Positions 1 through 12,149 of a stretch of DNA of 64,000 nucleotides are shown one piece after another. Each line of letters starts with the position of its first letter. Position 1 is the first letter of the stretch. The stretch is taken from contig NW_002060950.1 of assembly GCF_000150275.1 (NCBI RefSeq), positions 2,778,106-2,842,105 on the forward strand, read 5' to 3'. Under the pieces are notes generated by a model. It saw only the letters and a list, made by a program, of their open reading frames with translations, ran no database searches and was not told where the DNA came from. The DNA is from Trichoplax adhaerens (lineage: Eukaryota > Placozoa > Uniplacotomia > Trichoplacea > Trichoplacidae). The translations under genes and the position numbers were made by a program.

Positions 1-127
1 TCCCCTTAATCGTATTCTAGTTGGAAAGTAAATAAATATTACCTCTTTAGCATTAGTAGTATTAATTCTACAAGACACTTGATAACATCGCTAATCTAGC
101 CGTTCTCACTCATTCATTTCTTTCCAG

Positions 128-2494
128 TGGTGGCTCAACGTCCAACATGATTATTATGGATTCTACGGGACAAATTATGGGACGTAGTTACGGTACCGGA
201 ACTAACCCATGGGTAAGATTAATAACAGTAATTGATGCACGTGTATAATGATATATTCATAGACGACTTCGTGGATGCTGATAGACAAAGATGAGCTGGT
301 ATTCGCTACTATGGTACACTGTAGTATCCATTCATACAGTATGATGTCTATTCACAACATATTTACCTTACTGTACCAGTGAACACTATTCAGCATGGAT
401 TTCGCTGTCTACGCTCGGCCTAAAATGGATCAGCAATCGTAACAACTGTGCTAACCTGTTCATTGCTAGTTTTGCTTAATTCATCTCAATACTCTACTGA
501 CACACGAAAGAGATTCTATAATAACAATAACTGCGATTTGAATCTAAACTTATTATTCATAAATCCTACATAGCTTATTGGTCGTGATGAATGCGTTGAT
601 AAAATTAAAGAGTTATCTGATGAATGTAAGCGAAATGCCGGTCTGAGTCAAGATCAGCAACTGCAAATCCTGGTATGTTATATATTCTATATTTTTAGCG
701 GAATAAGATTGAATTTTCTTCTCTATACCTTTTTATGTAGGCTAACACAATGGATGACATTTTAATAACTATTATTATTATCGATAGCGACCGTTATTAA
801 CAGTCAAATAAGCTACCAGTACATACACAATTCTCTTACTACTATATTACAAAGTATTCTTATAAGCGTATATATACTGCATATCATGTAAATTTTCAAG
901 TAAAATTGCATCTGTACATAACTCATGAACTGTTGAATAGGGAATGTCAATAAGTGGTACTGAATCACAAAGTACACAAGATGAAATTATTGGCAAACTT
1001 CATGATCGCTATCCTAATCTTAGCAAAAGCTATTATATGTGCAATGATACATTTGGCTCGCTAGCTACCGGCTTTGAAGCTGGTAAAAAACATTGATAAC
1101 ATTGATTAAGGATCTATCGATACAATAGTTCGAGATGAGTTTGTTACGATCCAAGCGCGACAGCTTCAAAATTGTTTTGCTTTATTTTTAAAGAAGGCTA
1201 TATTTTTAGTACACTTATTTATCTCTCTTATTAGGAATTGTTCTGATATCTGGCACGGGATCTAATTGTTTATTAATCAATTCTGACGGTACAACTCGTA
1301 ATTGTGGTGGCTGGGGTCATCAATTAGGGGATCATGGTGGAGGTAATTGTACTGTAAATGTAAATTTATGCTTCTGCTCTGTTCATATTTCTTGAACTAC
1401 ATAATTCTAGGCTACTGGATAGCGCATAAGGCAATTACTACCATTTACTATCACTGGGACAATTTCGAATTATCCAAGCATGATATTGGAAAAGTAGAGA
1501 AGCTTCTAAGGGAATATTTTCACGTAAGCTCAATTGATCTTAATTGTAGTGTATACGCCTACTTTTATTTTCGTATTATATTCTTGAATTTCAATTTATT
1601 GAAAATCGTATACTCTTATGCATCAAAAATACTTACTTCACTAGGTGGAAGATAAGAACGATATTTTACCACATTTCTACACTAAATTTGAAAAAGGCTT
1701 TGTGGCAAAGTTTTGCACCGCATTAGCTGAGGGTATACAAAATCGCTACTTGTAATTTTGACAACATTTGTAAGCGCAATACTAAGTACTACATTAATAT
1801 AACCCACTCTTTATTTCTTTGAAGTGGCCAATACTGGTGACCCACTGGCATGTGAAATCTTCAAAGAGGCAGGTTATACCTTAGGGAGACATGTTGCAGC
1901 TGTTTCCCCCTTCATAGAAAAGGTATGAGTATGGATTGTATTTTTACGCTATAATGTTCACATTGGCGAAATTTATGGATATATGTATGAAAATAACCAC
2001 ACCGATGCTATCCGATATTTACAAGATTCTATAGTCTAATCACGAGTAATATTGAGACGAACTAGTGGAAAACTGATATTATCGTGATTAAAAAACCATA
2101 AATGCTGTATTTATCTTATCGCCATAAAACTGTTTTGCCATGTAGCCTTTACTGGAACAAGAAAATGGAGTTGCTATTTTGTGCGTAGGTTCGGTTTGGA
2201 AAGGCTGGAACCTGCTAAAAGCTGGTAGGACATCTATTTATTAAATGTTAATTATAATACAATTGAATCTCTTTTCTATTATTTAGTACTTTGCCTATTT
2301 CGTACTTGTTAGGCTTCTTACAAGGAATTCATAGCACTACTGACAGTCAACGGTTGATTAAAAAATTCCAGTTGGCTACCTTAAAGGAGAGTTGCGCTGT
2401 TGGAGCCGCTATACTTGCTGTTAAAGATAAGAAAGATCAATTAGTCGTTGACTGCTCTAAGAACGTTGATATATTTTTTAAGCATACTTTTTAA
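128..2494 (+). CDS. NAGK: N-acetyl-D-glucosamine kinase, 5'-truncated by window edge
   Basis: Phosphorylates GlcNAc to GlcNAc-6-phosphate in the cytosol (amino-sugar salvage; ROK/hexokinase-like fold). Nine exons splice in phase: 128-212, 574-672, 941-1082, 1235-1342, 1411-1523, 1645-1732, 1825-1922, 2146-2224, 2313-2494, giving about 331 residues against 344 in human. Only the first dozen or so residues, with the start of the phosphate-binding loop, lie upstream of base 1. Visible family motifs: GGSTSN near the start, a catalytic-type Asp in [39 protein letters not shown] and [12 protein letters not shown]. The last exon was placed at 2313 rather than at the earlier AG at 2286, because only that acceptor keeps the frame and the human-like length. 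The family assignment is firm; activity is inferred. Confidence 0.95.
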
Positions 2495-3431
2495 TCAGTA
2501 CTCATTAATAATCAGTCTATGAAATTTTCTTCGATAGCTTTTATCTTTAGACTGGCTGTTAAATGTAAAAATTGTCGATAATCTTGATTATTTTATTTTT
2601 TAAAAGAATTGGTTGCTTATAATTGGTAACTGTGTTCTTATTAGTCAATTAATTGATATTTTTCGACATATAGTCAGTACTACAATATCGTAGACATGTG
2701 TTGCTATGAATTGTATTACGTCCATGAAGGAATTAGTACAGATTTAATTGTTAATTGTGATCAGATATTTTTCAACCCTATTAGAAGACAAAACATATCG
2801 TATGTTCATTCATTAATTTTTATGTATTGATTACGGTCTTCATTGCCTACAACCAAATATTTTGATTGCTTTCAAACGAAGACAAACTTGTGTTCTTTGT
2901 GCAGATATGACGGCAAAGCGGAATTTTACGTTTGATAGCGAGTGATTTATACCTCATGTCATAGGATGTGTTGTATTAGTGAACCTCAGACATTGTATAT
3001 CAAAGAAATTATAACACATTTTTAATAAAATATTTCCTGACAAACCCTCCAAGTTAACACCAATAATAGCTGCTGGGTATGCATTGATGGACGATATTGA
3101 AATACAAATATCCAATTATTTTACTGCATTAAGTACTGCAATAATCGTTCGATTACAGTTTTGTTTCTATATAGCAGAATGAATTGTACTCTACAGAATG
3201 ATATGGGTAGATTGTCAAGCATGCAGCCTAATAATTACAACTTTTATAGTGGTAGTTAATGTTGAAGATTAGCCGGAACTAATTAATTATCGCTAATTCA
3301 GTACATATGCTTGCTAGAAATCTGATCTTCTGAAGAGGCCTTATGAAGTCGATTTACTCGCTAAGAAAATTTTATTAAAAATTAAGAATTAAATATTAAA
3401 CAATCTAGGATAAGAATTATTTAACCCTTAG
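2495..3431. other. intergenic, no clear gene
   Basis: About 0.9 kb downstream of NAGK. It is AT-rich and probably includes the NAGK 3' UTR. Short open stretches, for example around 3030-3180 on the + strand, read as protein for a few dozen codons, but I could not chain them with splice sites to the exon-like ORF at 3432. They may be upstream exons of that unknown gene, or chance. Confidence 0.4.
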
Positions 3432-3584
3432 GCAATATCTTGCCGAAACGATGGTTATCCTCAACCTATATTTGCAGCTAATACTAAATTTTATAAAAAT
3501 GAACGGGGATTATTTACAGAAGATAGATATAAATTTTATCAGTTTAACAAATACATGATCTATGGTGATAAAGTGACGTTCTAG
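3432..3584 (+). CDS. terminal exon-like ORF of an unrecognised gene
   Basis: A good acceptor (cccttag at 3425-3431) is followed by 50 open codons and TAG at 3582-3584. The peptide has ordinary amino-acid composition and looks coding (it begins AISCRNDGYPQPIF and ends [10 protein letters not shown]). I do not recognise the family, and I did not find a convincing start or upstream exon between 2500 and 3430. It converges on PPIL4, and the two stop codons overlap at 3581-3584. It could be the 3' end of a small gene or a fortuitous ORF. Confidence 0.4.
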   Translation, partial: AISCRNDGYPQPIFAANTKFYKNERGLFTEDRYKFYQFNKYMIYGDKVTF

Positions 3585-6453
3585 CGGCGAGGAGATCTTC
3601 TACGATGATAAGTGTCTCTGTCTTTTAAGTAATCCTTACTAGAATTTCCTCGAGCTTTATCAGATCTATATCTTGTATCATCCCTATAATTATCTCGCTT
3701 GCTTCTGCGACCGTCATCACGGTCAGAATGTCGTTCGTAATGCCGGTATCTTTTATCATCATTATGCCTCTCCTTACGTGAAGAATCTGCCCTTTGATCA
3801 TATTTACTTGAGGAATGTTGTCTCGGTGAAGAGTCACGGTGTTTATGTTTCTAAGCAGGTAATAAGGCCATAATCGAGCTTTTAAATAACTCCTTCGGAT
3901 AATATATAGTGATTGACACAATATTGTGGCAATTGCAAAATTTAGTTTTCAATGTACCTGTTGATGAGAATGTTTTCGAGAAGAACTCTCTTGATATTGT
4001 CTTCTGTTTCCACTATCTTCTTCATCATCAAACACGAAATCATACCTGTAGAATTTGATGGCAAAGAGTGCTATGCTATTAGAATACTGTAAGAACTTGA
4101 CATCATTAGAAATAAAGTAGCATTGATTATGTCCTGATTTATATTTAAATTTACTGTCGTACTCATTCTTTTCGACGTATTTATCCTTTAATTGTAGCTT
4201 TGTCTGATTTGTCTGTTTTTTTGTTTCTGGTAAGTAAATGTAAAGTGGCAAGAATAGCATTATTGGTATCATCAAACTGAAAAAAAGTTTTACAGTGCAT
4301 AACAAACTACAAACCTTTAGCTTTCTTGAACATATCCCACTTCATTTTTGCAACAGACTGGCTAAAATCAACATGAATACGTCGATCATCGATCAATACG
4401 TTATCCATCTTGAAATACGCTTTCTCACAATTGTCAACCTAATTAATTGAAAAGATTAGCATAATATCATATCAAACATTAAGTTGTAGGTATAATATTC
4501 TTGATAAGTTTGATAAGAGCAATTGAACAAGATGATTAAGCTTACATTTTCGTATTCAATAAAAGCATAACAAAGAGAATCTCCAGTCTTTTGATCACGA
4601 ATGACTTCACAACTGTATCAAAATAGAAGAAAGCTATATCAGGATTACAGTAAAGTAAACTTATAATCACTAACAAGTTTATTGTGGCAAAATTTAACAA
4701 TTACCTGAGTATAGTGCCAAATCGTGAGAATATGATTTCAAGATCTTCAGAAGATGTCACCGGATTTAATTTACATATGAATAAAATATTTTCAGGCGGT
4801 TTTATTTCTGCATCTGGAATATCGCCTACCTAAAAGCAAGAATAGCAGAGCGATTAGATAACTGTAGTACATTCATACATAGAAAAATGCATTGAAATTG
4901 ACTTCGAGGTATCTAATTTGCAGACAAATACGTTAGCGATTGACTTCAGCTAATTCGACTAACCATTTCTAATATATGTGATTCCGCTTTAGCTTTTCTA
5001 TCCTTGCTCATTTCTTCGATTTCTTCCATAGTTTTACCTTCCGTATCATCTAACTTTTCGTCAGCACCAATACGACCCGACTAAAATTTGTTTAGAGTAA
5101 ACATTGTATTTAAGTGTACTGCCTAAATTACTTATAGGGGTCAAATTACCGTAAAGTTCTATCAAATACTGTACAGATGGATCTCTATTCATACCTGTAG
5201 TAGTTCTTGTGTTGGCTCTGGGGATCTATCAGGAATTTCTAGACCTGCCGGATCATCATAAGGATCGTCCAGTACAATAGTATGATTAATCCTGTTGGAC
5301 ATTGCAACGAAAGTTCTTGTTAGAAAAAGTATAATACAGGGCAGGGCATAAATTAAACCAACGAATCAATAGATTTATCAACTATTTAATTCCGTGCCTG
5401 ATGTCACGATAGGGTTGGTACCGATCATCACAAATGGCTTCGTTCATTTTTTGCAGGACATCATCACCTTCTACAACTTGGCCAAATACAGTATGTTGAC
5501 CATCCAAGTAATCAAGATCTTCGTCCAGTGTAATGAAAAACTATGTGAAAAGATGAATAGGCATACTCTTATGAGGAAAGGTATTTATTTAGTTGATTAC
5601 TAATACTAATGAAGTCTGTTGCTTACTTGTGATCCGTGCATGTTGTTTCCATTGTTAATAAATGAGACAGTGCCTAGTTTATTGTGCTTTATTCGAGGAA
5701 CAGTTTCAGCTTCGAAAAACCTTGCTTGTTCACCATAAATTTGTCTTTAACGGATGATAGAAGTACTGATTAATTGTCACAATTAATGACGTCATTGGAC
5801 ATTGGTTTTGTGACTGCATCTTAACTTTAGCAAGATGATGTAGCATACTACTACTGTTACAGTAAAGTAGAAGTTATATTATGCCATTGGAAGGAGCAAA
5901 AATTCGTATCGTATTACGAACACGTATAGTACTTGGATGTACTTTACACAATATGATCTACAGTATATCAGTAACTTATTACACGCTACAAGATAGTATT
6001 TACCTAAAGACAGATTCACCGCCATTCCCAGTACCTGTCGGATCACCCGTTTGTGCAACATAATTTCGCTGCGTATATAGTATAGCATTCATGATGATGA
6101 TATTGAGAAAGATATGCATGTTAATATCAAGGTATAACGATCATTCAATAAAATGAGGTTAATGTTCTTCTAGTTAATCCATTAGGATGGCCTGATTATT
6201 ACCTTAATATAGTGAAACAAACAAAAGTTGTAATACTTGGTTTTGCATAACTTGAGAAAATTCAAGCAAGCTGAAATGGATGAAGAGGAAGACGATCAGA
6301 TGACAATATTAGTGTTTTACTACGCCAAGTTATGGTTCCATGGACTTATCTACGACTTATTCATACGTTGGACTATGACTTACATCGTGGTCTTTCATCA
6401 GTTAACAAATCGATTACAATATCTCCAATCGTGGTCTCAATTAGGACAGACAT
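3581..6453 (-). CDS. PPIL4: peptidyl-prolyl isomerase-like 4 (cyclophilin + RRM)
   Basis: Nuclear cyclophilin of the spliceosome. Thirteen exons (coordinates descending): 6453-6384, 6270-6203, 6068-6004, 5744-5627, 5540-5398, 5291-5195, 5080-4964, 4829-4705, 4612-4546, 4438-4315, 4226-4088, 4045-3958, 3850-3581, about 496 residues against 492 in human. The start [11 protein letters not shown] matches the family exactly. Residues 1-165 are the cyclophilin domain ([35 protein letters not shown]). The position of CypA Trp121 is Tyr and that of Arg55 is not Arg, so isomerase activity may be weak, as in other PPIL4 proteins. An RRM lies at about 240-318 ([19 protein letters not shown]), followed by a charged Arg/Ser/Asp-rich tail ending SPRR. 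The 11th exon's donor is the least certain border. Exon 5 needs a GC donor. Confidence 0.95.
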
Positions 6454-6529
6454 GTTGCCAGCTCGTTTTTGCTGCAGCTCGACTTGATTTCTGGCATTGC
6501 CAACGCTGCTGCCAGAAAGTGTTTGGTTT

Positions 6530-7220
6530 ACGGTACAGTACTGTACCATAGACATGTCCAGTAGGGTACAGTACAGTATCAACCATCTCGCTTACAGTAC
6601 AGTACTGTACTGTACCGTAAACCAACTCCCTTACGGTACTGTACTAAAGGCACTGACAGACAGACATATAGTACGGCTGTACAGTGTACAGTACTAAAGG
6701 CACTGATCGACAAACGTACAGTACAGTACAGTGTACAGTACTAAAGGCGCTGATCAACAGACATACTGTACACTGTACAGTACTAAAGCCACTGACCGAC
6801 GGACATCTAGTACAGCTGTACTAGTACTAGAACGATTACGAGTACAGTACCGTACAGTACTACGGTCACCATGACGGGCATACTGTAGAGGGAAGAACCT
6901 CTATGGTGACTGACAGTAGTGTACAGGACACTACTGATAGCCAAAAAGACAGCCAACTGCAGACCGTTTACTTTACAGGGGTAAAAAGCAAAAAGTAACG
7001 TTTAGAAAGCTTTTCCATTTCATGTTTGCAGTCCCCTAATCCTCCGTAATCATCGTCATACAGGTTGATTCGATTTTTTAGTGTACAGTATAATACTGTA
7101 AATCTAATCCCATCAATACTGTACTGTACTGTACAGTACAGTGTACAGTGTACAGTACTGGAATACGGACTGTTACTTTATACTGTAATGTACAGTACTG
7201 CAGTTTACAGTACAAACCAG
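6530..7220. repeat. CAGTAC/GTACTG palindromic repeat island
   Basis: Dense clusters of overlapping palindromic words (cagtactg, gtactgtac, tacagtacagtac), best at 6530-6870 and 7080-7210. Three to four diverged units of about 55-60 bp containing the phrase 'actaaaggcactgac' occur at 6640-6800. The island starts about 80 bp upstream of the PPIL4 ATG. Its open frames encode only repetitive Tyr/Ser/Thr/Val/Cys peptides and are not genes. Confidence 0.85.
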
Positions 7221-7430
7221 ACACGGGACTGTAAAGTCGTCATCGTTTTTAAATTTCTTCGTCAGCCAATCAACGCTGAGGATAACTTGTTCTCCATCAA
7301 CTATCTTTGTTTCCCGACATTATTGGACACCGTTGCTTTGCTAGCTGCTTTAGTTCACAGTAGATCGCTTCTATATCATAGAATTTCCATGTGTTGCTGC
7401 AGAAATCCAAAGAAATTAATCAACTAGCGT
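6975..7430 (-). pseudogene. broken remnant of an unrecognised protein gene
   Basis: Three protein-like stretches lie on the minus strand in different frames: 7405-7310 (SNTWKFYDIEAIYCELKQLA), 7311-7225 (IVDGEQVILSVDWLTKKF) and 7061-6977 (NLYDDDYGGLGDCKHEMEKL, ending at a TAA). The first two are separated by a frame change with no room for an intron. The third is cut off from the second by palindromic repeat sequence and lacks a clear acceptor. A further open stretch on the same strand at about 7570-7500 may belong to it. I do not recognise the family. It is best explained as a gene disrupted by repeat growth; an unannotated live gene with odd splicing is the alternative. Confidence 0.35.
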
Positions 7431-8821
7431 AGTAGCAATTTCTTGACGGCATCTTAATAGGAGAGATACAAGGTAAAGTCAGGTCATAAGACGCATCTCA
7501 GTACCACATTGATTTTAAATTTGTTGTTGTTGGTAGAGGTCGCAAATGGCTTCAAGTTGCAGTCATGTAATTCTCATCTTTATTCAATGCACGAGTAAAC
7601 AGCGCATCTACTCGTATTTTAATCTTATTCTTGAATTATATTAGGGTAAACAGGTCAATTTTGGGAACAACAGAATATTATTCAGTTTGCAAATCCAACC
7701 AATCAAGGTAATATTGTGAGATCAGTAGTGTTCAATCAACTAAGATCGGTAGTATTAAACTGTTTATTTTCCAGTAGTCCAGAAAGATGAGGATACGATA
7801 ATAATTATAATGAATTGTAATGATATGATCTTACAATGTTATATACAAATTTTACCATACGAGAAATTAAAGATGACTGTTGGCTACTCTTGTAATGCAG
7901 TGATATATACAGTATCTGAACTAGGACTAAACGCCACAATCAATCAATACAGGCTTGCTACAGTAGCGTACAGTAATTTACTGTAGACATGCATCAATTT
8001 TGATTGCACACTTTCATAGAGTAACTGTAGAATCGAATATATCCCGAATACACATGCGATCAATTTTCCATTACAGAATTGCAGTAGAGTATATGCATAA
8101 GTGAAAAACACAGTATGGAATATCACAGGATCAATTCCATGATTTCAGGTCGCTTGGCTTATAGAGCCATTTTAATAGCAAACAGCATTAGTCAACATTG
8201 TACGTAGAACATCCCAGCATATCGCATAGGAGTATCGTATACATTTGCACAGTTGATAATAATTATTATATATATAATAAATAGGAATGTAAAAGATTGA
8301 TTGTATGTAATGTACTCTATACGTTTTACTTCAATTTAATGCACAAAGTTCATGATGTTGATAATAATTATAATGGCACAATGATTGTGTATCTTTTCCA
8401 AATAGAAATATGCTACGACAATTGTCTAAACCGATTATATTCAAGAATAGCTAGAGTATATAGCAAGTATACGACCAGTTTTAAGTTTTATTACCATAAT
8501 CGATTGCTTACCCCTTCATAGTGAACGCCAATTATGTTATGTACTGTATTCACAAAAATGATATCTTACCCATAAACATTAAACGATAAATGTGTAAGAT
8601 ATATTCATATGTGTACACTGTACATGCAGTGCGATTATCGTTGCATATAGATACGTATACGCCATAATCATCTTTGGCAAAGTAAGGTAGTTTCTGTACA
8701 GTACAGTATGGAATTAAAATCATTTTGTATACGTTCATTTGTTACAAGCATTACATTGATTTTTTATGTCTGTAGGCTATCACATTATACTAGCAAATTT
8801 TGATCCTCCCAACAATCAAAT
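7431..8821. other. 5' flank of KIFC1; possible short + strand exons
   Basis: Mostly non-coding AT-rich DNA. Two + strand segments splice in phase: about 7650-7706 (ending NIIQFANPTNQ before gtaata) and, after an AG at 8774-8775, a run ending [11 protein letters not shown] and a TAA at about 8843. The second segment overlaps the KIFC1 start codon in another frame. The pair could be 5' UTR exons, the end of a small gene, or chance. A short palindromic patch (cagtacagtatgg type) lies at 8696-8709. Confidence 0.3.
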
Positions 8822-11800
8822 ATGGATAAATCGACACGAACTGTAAATCTTAAGAGTCAAAGTAAACTTCGACAGCCAACCACGATTAAAAGAGCCTTAA
8901 TAACACAACCAAATCATCACAATTCAGATCAAAATGTAAATCTATCAAAGCAATTCTTATTAATGAACGCATAGTGATAGTTAAGTTAATAAGCTCATGA
9001 CTAAGTTAAGCTAATATAGTTGAATGAACTATTACAGCTTGAAATATCTTTAACAATGCTATATTTTAGAATGTACAACCTAAATCGAAGAAAATCAAAT
9101 TAGGCATTGATGGCAAAGAAAATGCGCCTACTCACGGACAGACTAAACCTCGGTCAAAAATATCAAACGCTACTAGTGGTCGTCAACCATGCTCTAAAGT
9201 TATTTCAGCTTTATCAACACTCGCAAAAGGCGGACGTAATACGAATGATCGCAGCAAAAAAATCATATCAAAGCCTGTCGCAAGTAAGACGGCTAAAACA
9301 GGAGCCGCATCATCAAGGTCAGCACCACAATCTAAACGTGTCATTACCAATACCAAGGCGACTAATAAAGCAAGCCAAAGTAAGAACAGCGCTCAATCAT
9401 TTAGCATCGAAGGTAAGCGTATACTGACTTAATAGTAGTTAAATCTATATCGGCGTTGTCCTCCTTGTTTTAATAAGTTAGTGCTATAGAGCTATTGTTA
9501 GCTTAAAGTTGCCCGTTAATAAGTTTCTTCATTGGATACAGTATACTGGTATTGATATAATTTAAAATTATGCAAAAGTTACAATTATAAAATATGATTT
9601 AGTAAGCTACTGAAAAGAAAAGTCCTTACTTTTTACTACGCCATACATTATAGAGTTGGATGTAAAATTAGCCGCAATGCAAGCTGAAGCTAAAAAGTTA
9701 CCAAAATGGGATATAAAACGAAAAGGCGAAATATATCAAGAAGGGTTTCATCTAATTCCTTTGTTGCGGCAATCTTATACTGACCAGTACGGAGATTATG
9801 AGGAAAAGACCAAGCAAATAACGACCGAAAATCAAAAGCTAAAGGATTCGTTCGCCGAATTAGATAAAAATTACAAGTCCAGTACGGCTCAGGTGACTTC
9901 TTTAACGAACCATCTTGATAGAGTACAACGAGAACTTAATTTAAAAATGGAAGAATGTGGTCGATTGACTCAAACAGTTGAGAAGCTCAATAATGAAATC
10001 CATAATCATTTAAAAACCATCGACGAAAGGGATGCAGAGATACGTGAAAACGAAGCTATTAGAAGAAAGCTACATAATGAAGTTCAAGAATTAAAGGGTA
10101 ACATCAGAGTTTATTGTCGTGTCCGGCCATTGTTGAAAGGCGAAGATAATCAAGACTGCGATTTACCAATCACTTTTGATAGTAATTGTGATAAGAACAT
10201 CCAGATACATCATAGTAACACGAATGATGTAAGCATCAATGTCTTAAGTATTTATTTTATTACAAAGATATTTTATATCAAGTATAATTCTGGCTATGGA
10301 ATAATAATCACATTACAGTATTCAAATTGTTGGTTGCTGTTATTTAATAATTTCGTAGGATGGCTGTAGAAGAACTACATCTGAAAAGTATGATTTTACC
10401 TTTGACAAAGTATTCAATCCCACTAGCGCTCAGGAAGATATTTTCCTCGAGATCTCTCAATTGGTACAAAGTGCTTTAGATGGCTACAACGTTTGTATTT
10501 TTGCTTATGGGCAAACTGGTAGCGGCAAAACATACACCATGGAAGGTTGCGTAGATCACAATTCGGGGAGTAATAATGCAAGAGCTGGAATGATTCCTAG
10601 GACTGTCAACCAAATTTTTACATCTGCTAGCGCATTATCTAGCAAAGGTTGGAAGGTTAGTTTTGTCGTTTTAGATACTTACAAATAATAATAAGTTAGC
10701 ATGTTATTCGATTTTGAACAAGATTATGATATAAGCCAACAATTGCTATACACTTCTTGATATTAAATGACTTAATCAATGCAACGTCCTTTAGACTGAA
10801 TTAAAATGAAGAGACCTGATCTAGCTTTAATTTTACTAATGTATCTTGTCGTTTACTATTTGTAGTATGATATTGAAGCTTCCTTCTTGGAGATATACAA
10901 CGAAACTGTCCGCGACTTACTTGAAGACAATCATAAAAAGAAAGAAAATATTAAATACGAGATTAAATTAACGAAATCCAGTAATGGTGTAAATCATGTA
11001 GCAGTAACAAACGCTAAGATAGTTAAAGTTGAGTCTGAAAGACAAGTAAGCATTATAGAGATTAATACAGAATTATAATCAGAATATTTATTTACGTTAA
11101 AAAATGTACCTGATGTTGCTTCATTACATGTTAATTGTATATTTTTGATATGCATATTAAAGCATAACTTATTACTTAGGTGTACGACTTACTGAAAGTT
11201 GCTTCACGTCATCGAGCTACCGCAGCTACAAAATGTAACGAATATTCTTCGCGCAGCCACAGCGTATTTCGACTGAACCTCATCGGTAGTAATAGCTTAA
11301 CTGGACAGAATTGTGAAGGTATAGATCTACAAGCGTACATAAGATTTAGTTTATAGGAAATGAATCTAACTCATTTTACTTAGAGACCATTTTTAACATA
11401 TCGTATGCAACGATCAACCTAAATGTTAATTTAGGGACTTTAAATCTTGTCGATCTGGCTGGTTCTGAACGAATAAATGTATCCGGAGCAACCGGTGATC
11501 GATTAAATGAAGCTAAAAATATCAACAAGAGTTTGAGTACCTTAAGTAAAGTAATTCTGTCACTGGCTAATAAGGTAATACAGTGATAGCATAGTAAAAT
11601 GTCATTAATTATAATTATGCGCTTTCGTTGTTGATAATAATGTTAAAAATTATGTTATTTCAAATTACTAGACATTTACAATCTGGTTACAGCGGACAAT
11701 TTTTTTTGCTTTTATAGGATTCTCATATACCTTACAGAAATTCAAAGTTAACCTACTTGCTACAAAACTCTTTGGGTGGCAACAGTAAAACGTAGGACTA

Positions 11801-12149
11801 GATATAATTGTCTTTATTGTATATTGCAAACTACAGACTAAAGCTTTTACATTTTAATAAGTAAGAATCTTTTTTGAACGTATCTAAATATCGCTATGTA
11901 GGTTAATGTTTGTGAATATTTCACCTTCCATTCATTGTTTTCATGAGAGCTTAAGCTCTTTACGGTTTGCTACTAAGGTAAGCTGATGTTCATTATTATT
12001 AAATTATGTCTCTAAATTATCAGTGCTGAAAAAGTAATAGCGTCAACAAAAATAATATGTATGTTATTAATATAACTTTGGCTTTTGCATTGAAATGCTT
12101 TTAGGTCAATAATTGTCATATTGGTACTGCAACCAAGAAAGTCAAGTGA
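8822..12149 (+). CDS. KIFC1: C-terminal motor kinesin-14 (KIFC1/HSET/Ncd type)
   Basis: Minus-end-directed kinesin of the mitotic spindle. Ten exons: 8822-8935, 9070-9412, 9654-10228, 10359-10655, 10866-11045, 11180-11318, 11435-11574, 11718-11791, 11902-11977, 12105-12149, about 660 residues (human 673). Residues 1-150 are a basic, Lys/Ser/Thr-rich tail, expected to bind microtubules. A coiled coil spans about 160-295. The kinesin-14 neck motif [14 protein letters not shown] lies near 300, followed by the motor: P-loop GQTGSGKT about 396-403, NEYSSRSH (switch I) about 523-530, DLAGSE (switch II) about 556-561, and [10 protein letters not shown]. The motor at the C-terminus and the neck motif distinguish it from other kinesins. 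The ATG was chosen because the first exon is basic like other family tails and has a clean gtaaat donor. Confidence 0.95.

Noticed and set aside
2291-2312. NAGK last exon beginning at 2287
   Set aside because: It gives the wrong phase from the 2224 donor; the acceptor at 2311-2312 restores phase and family length.
5394-5603. Plus-strand ORF over 5394-5603 and others at 3673-3873
   Set aside because: Antisense shadows of PPIL4 exons.
6530-7427. Overlapping ORFs of 60-120 codons rich in Tyr, Ser, Thr, Val, Cys (and similar at 54035-54726, 39621-40314)
   Set aside because: They are translations of CAGTAC/GTACTG repeats, open in several frames on both strands, with no protein-like composition.
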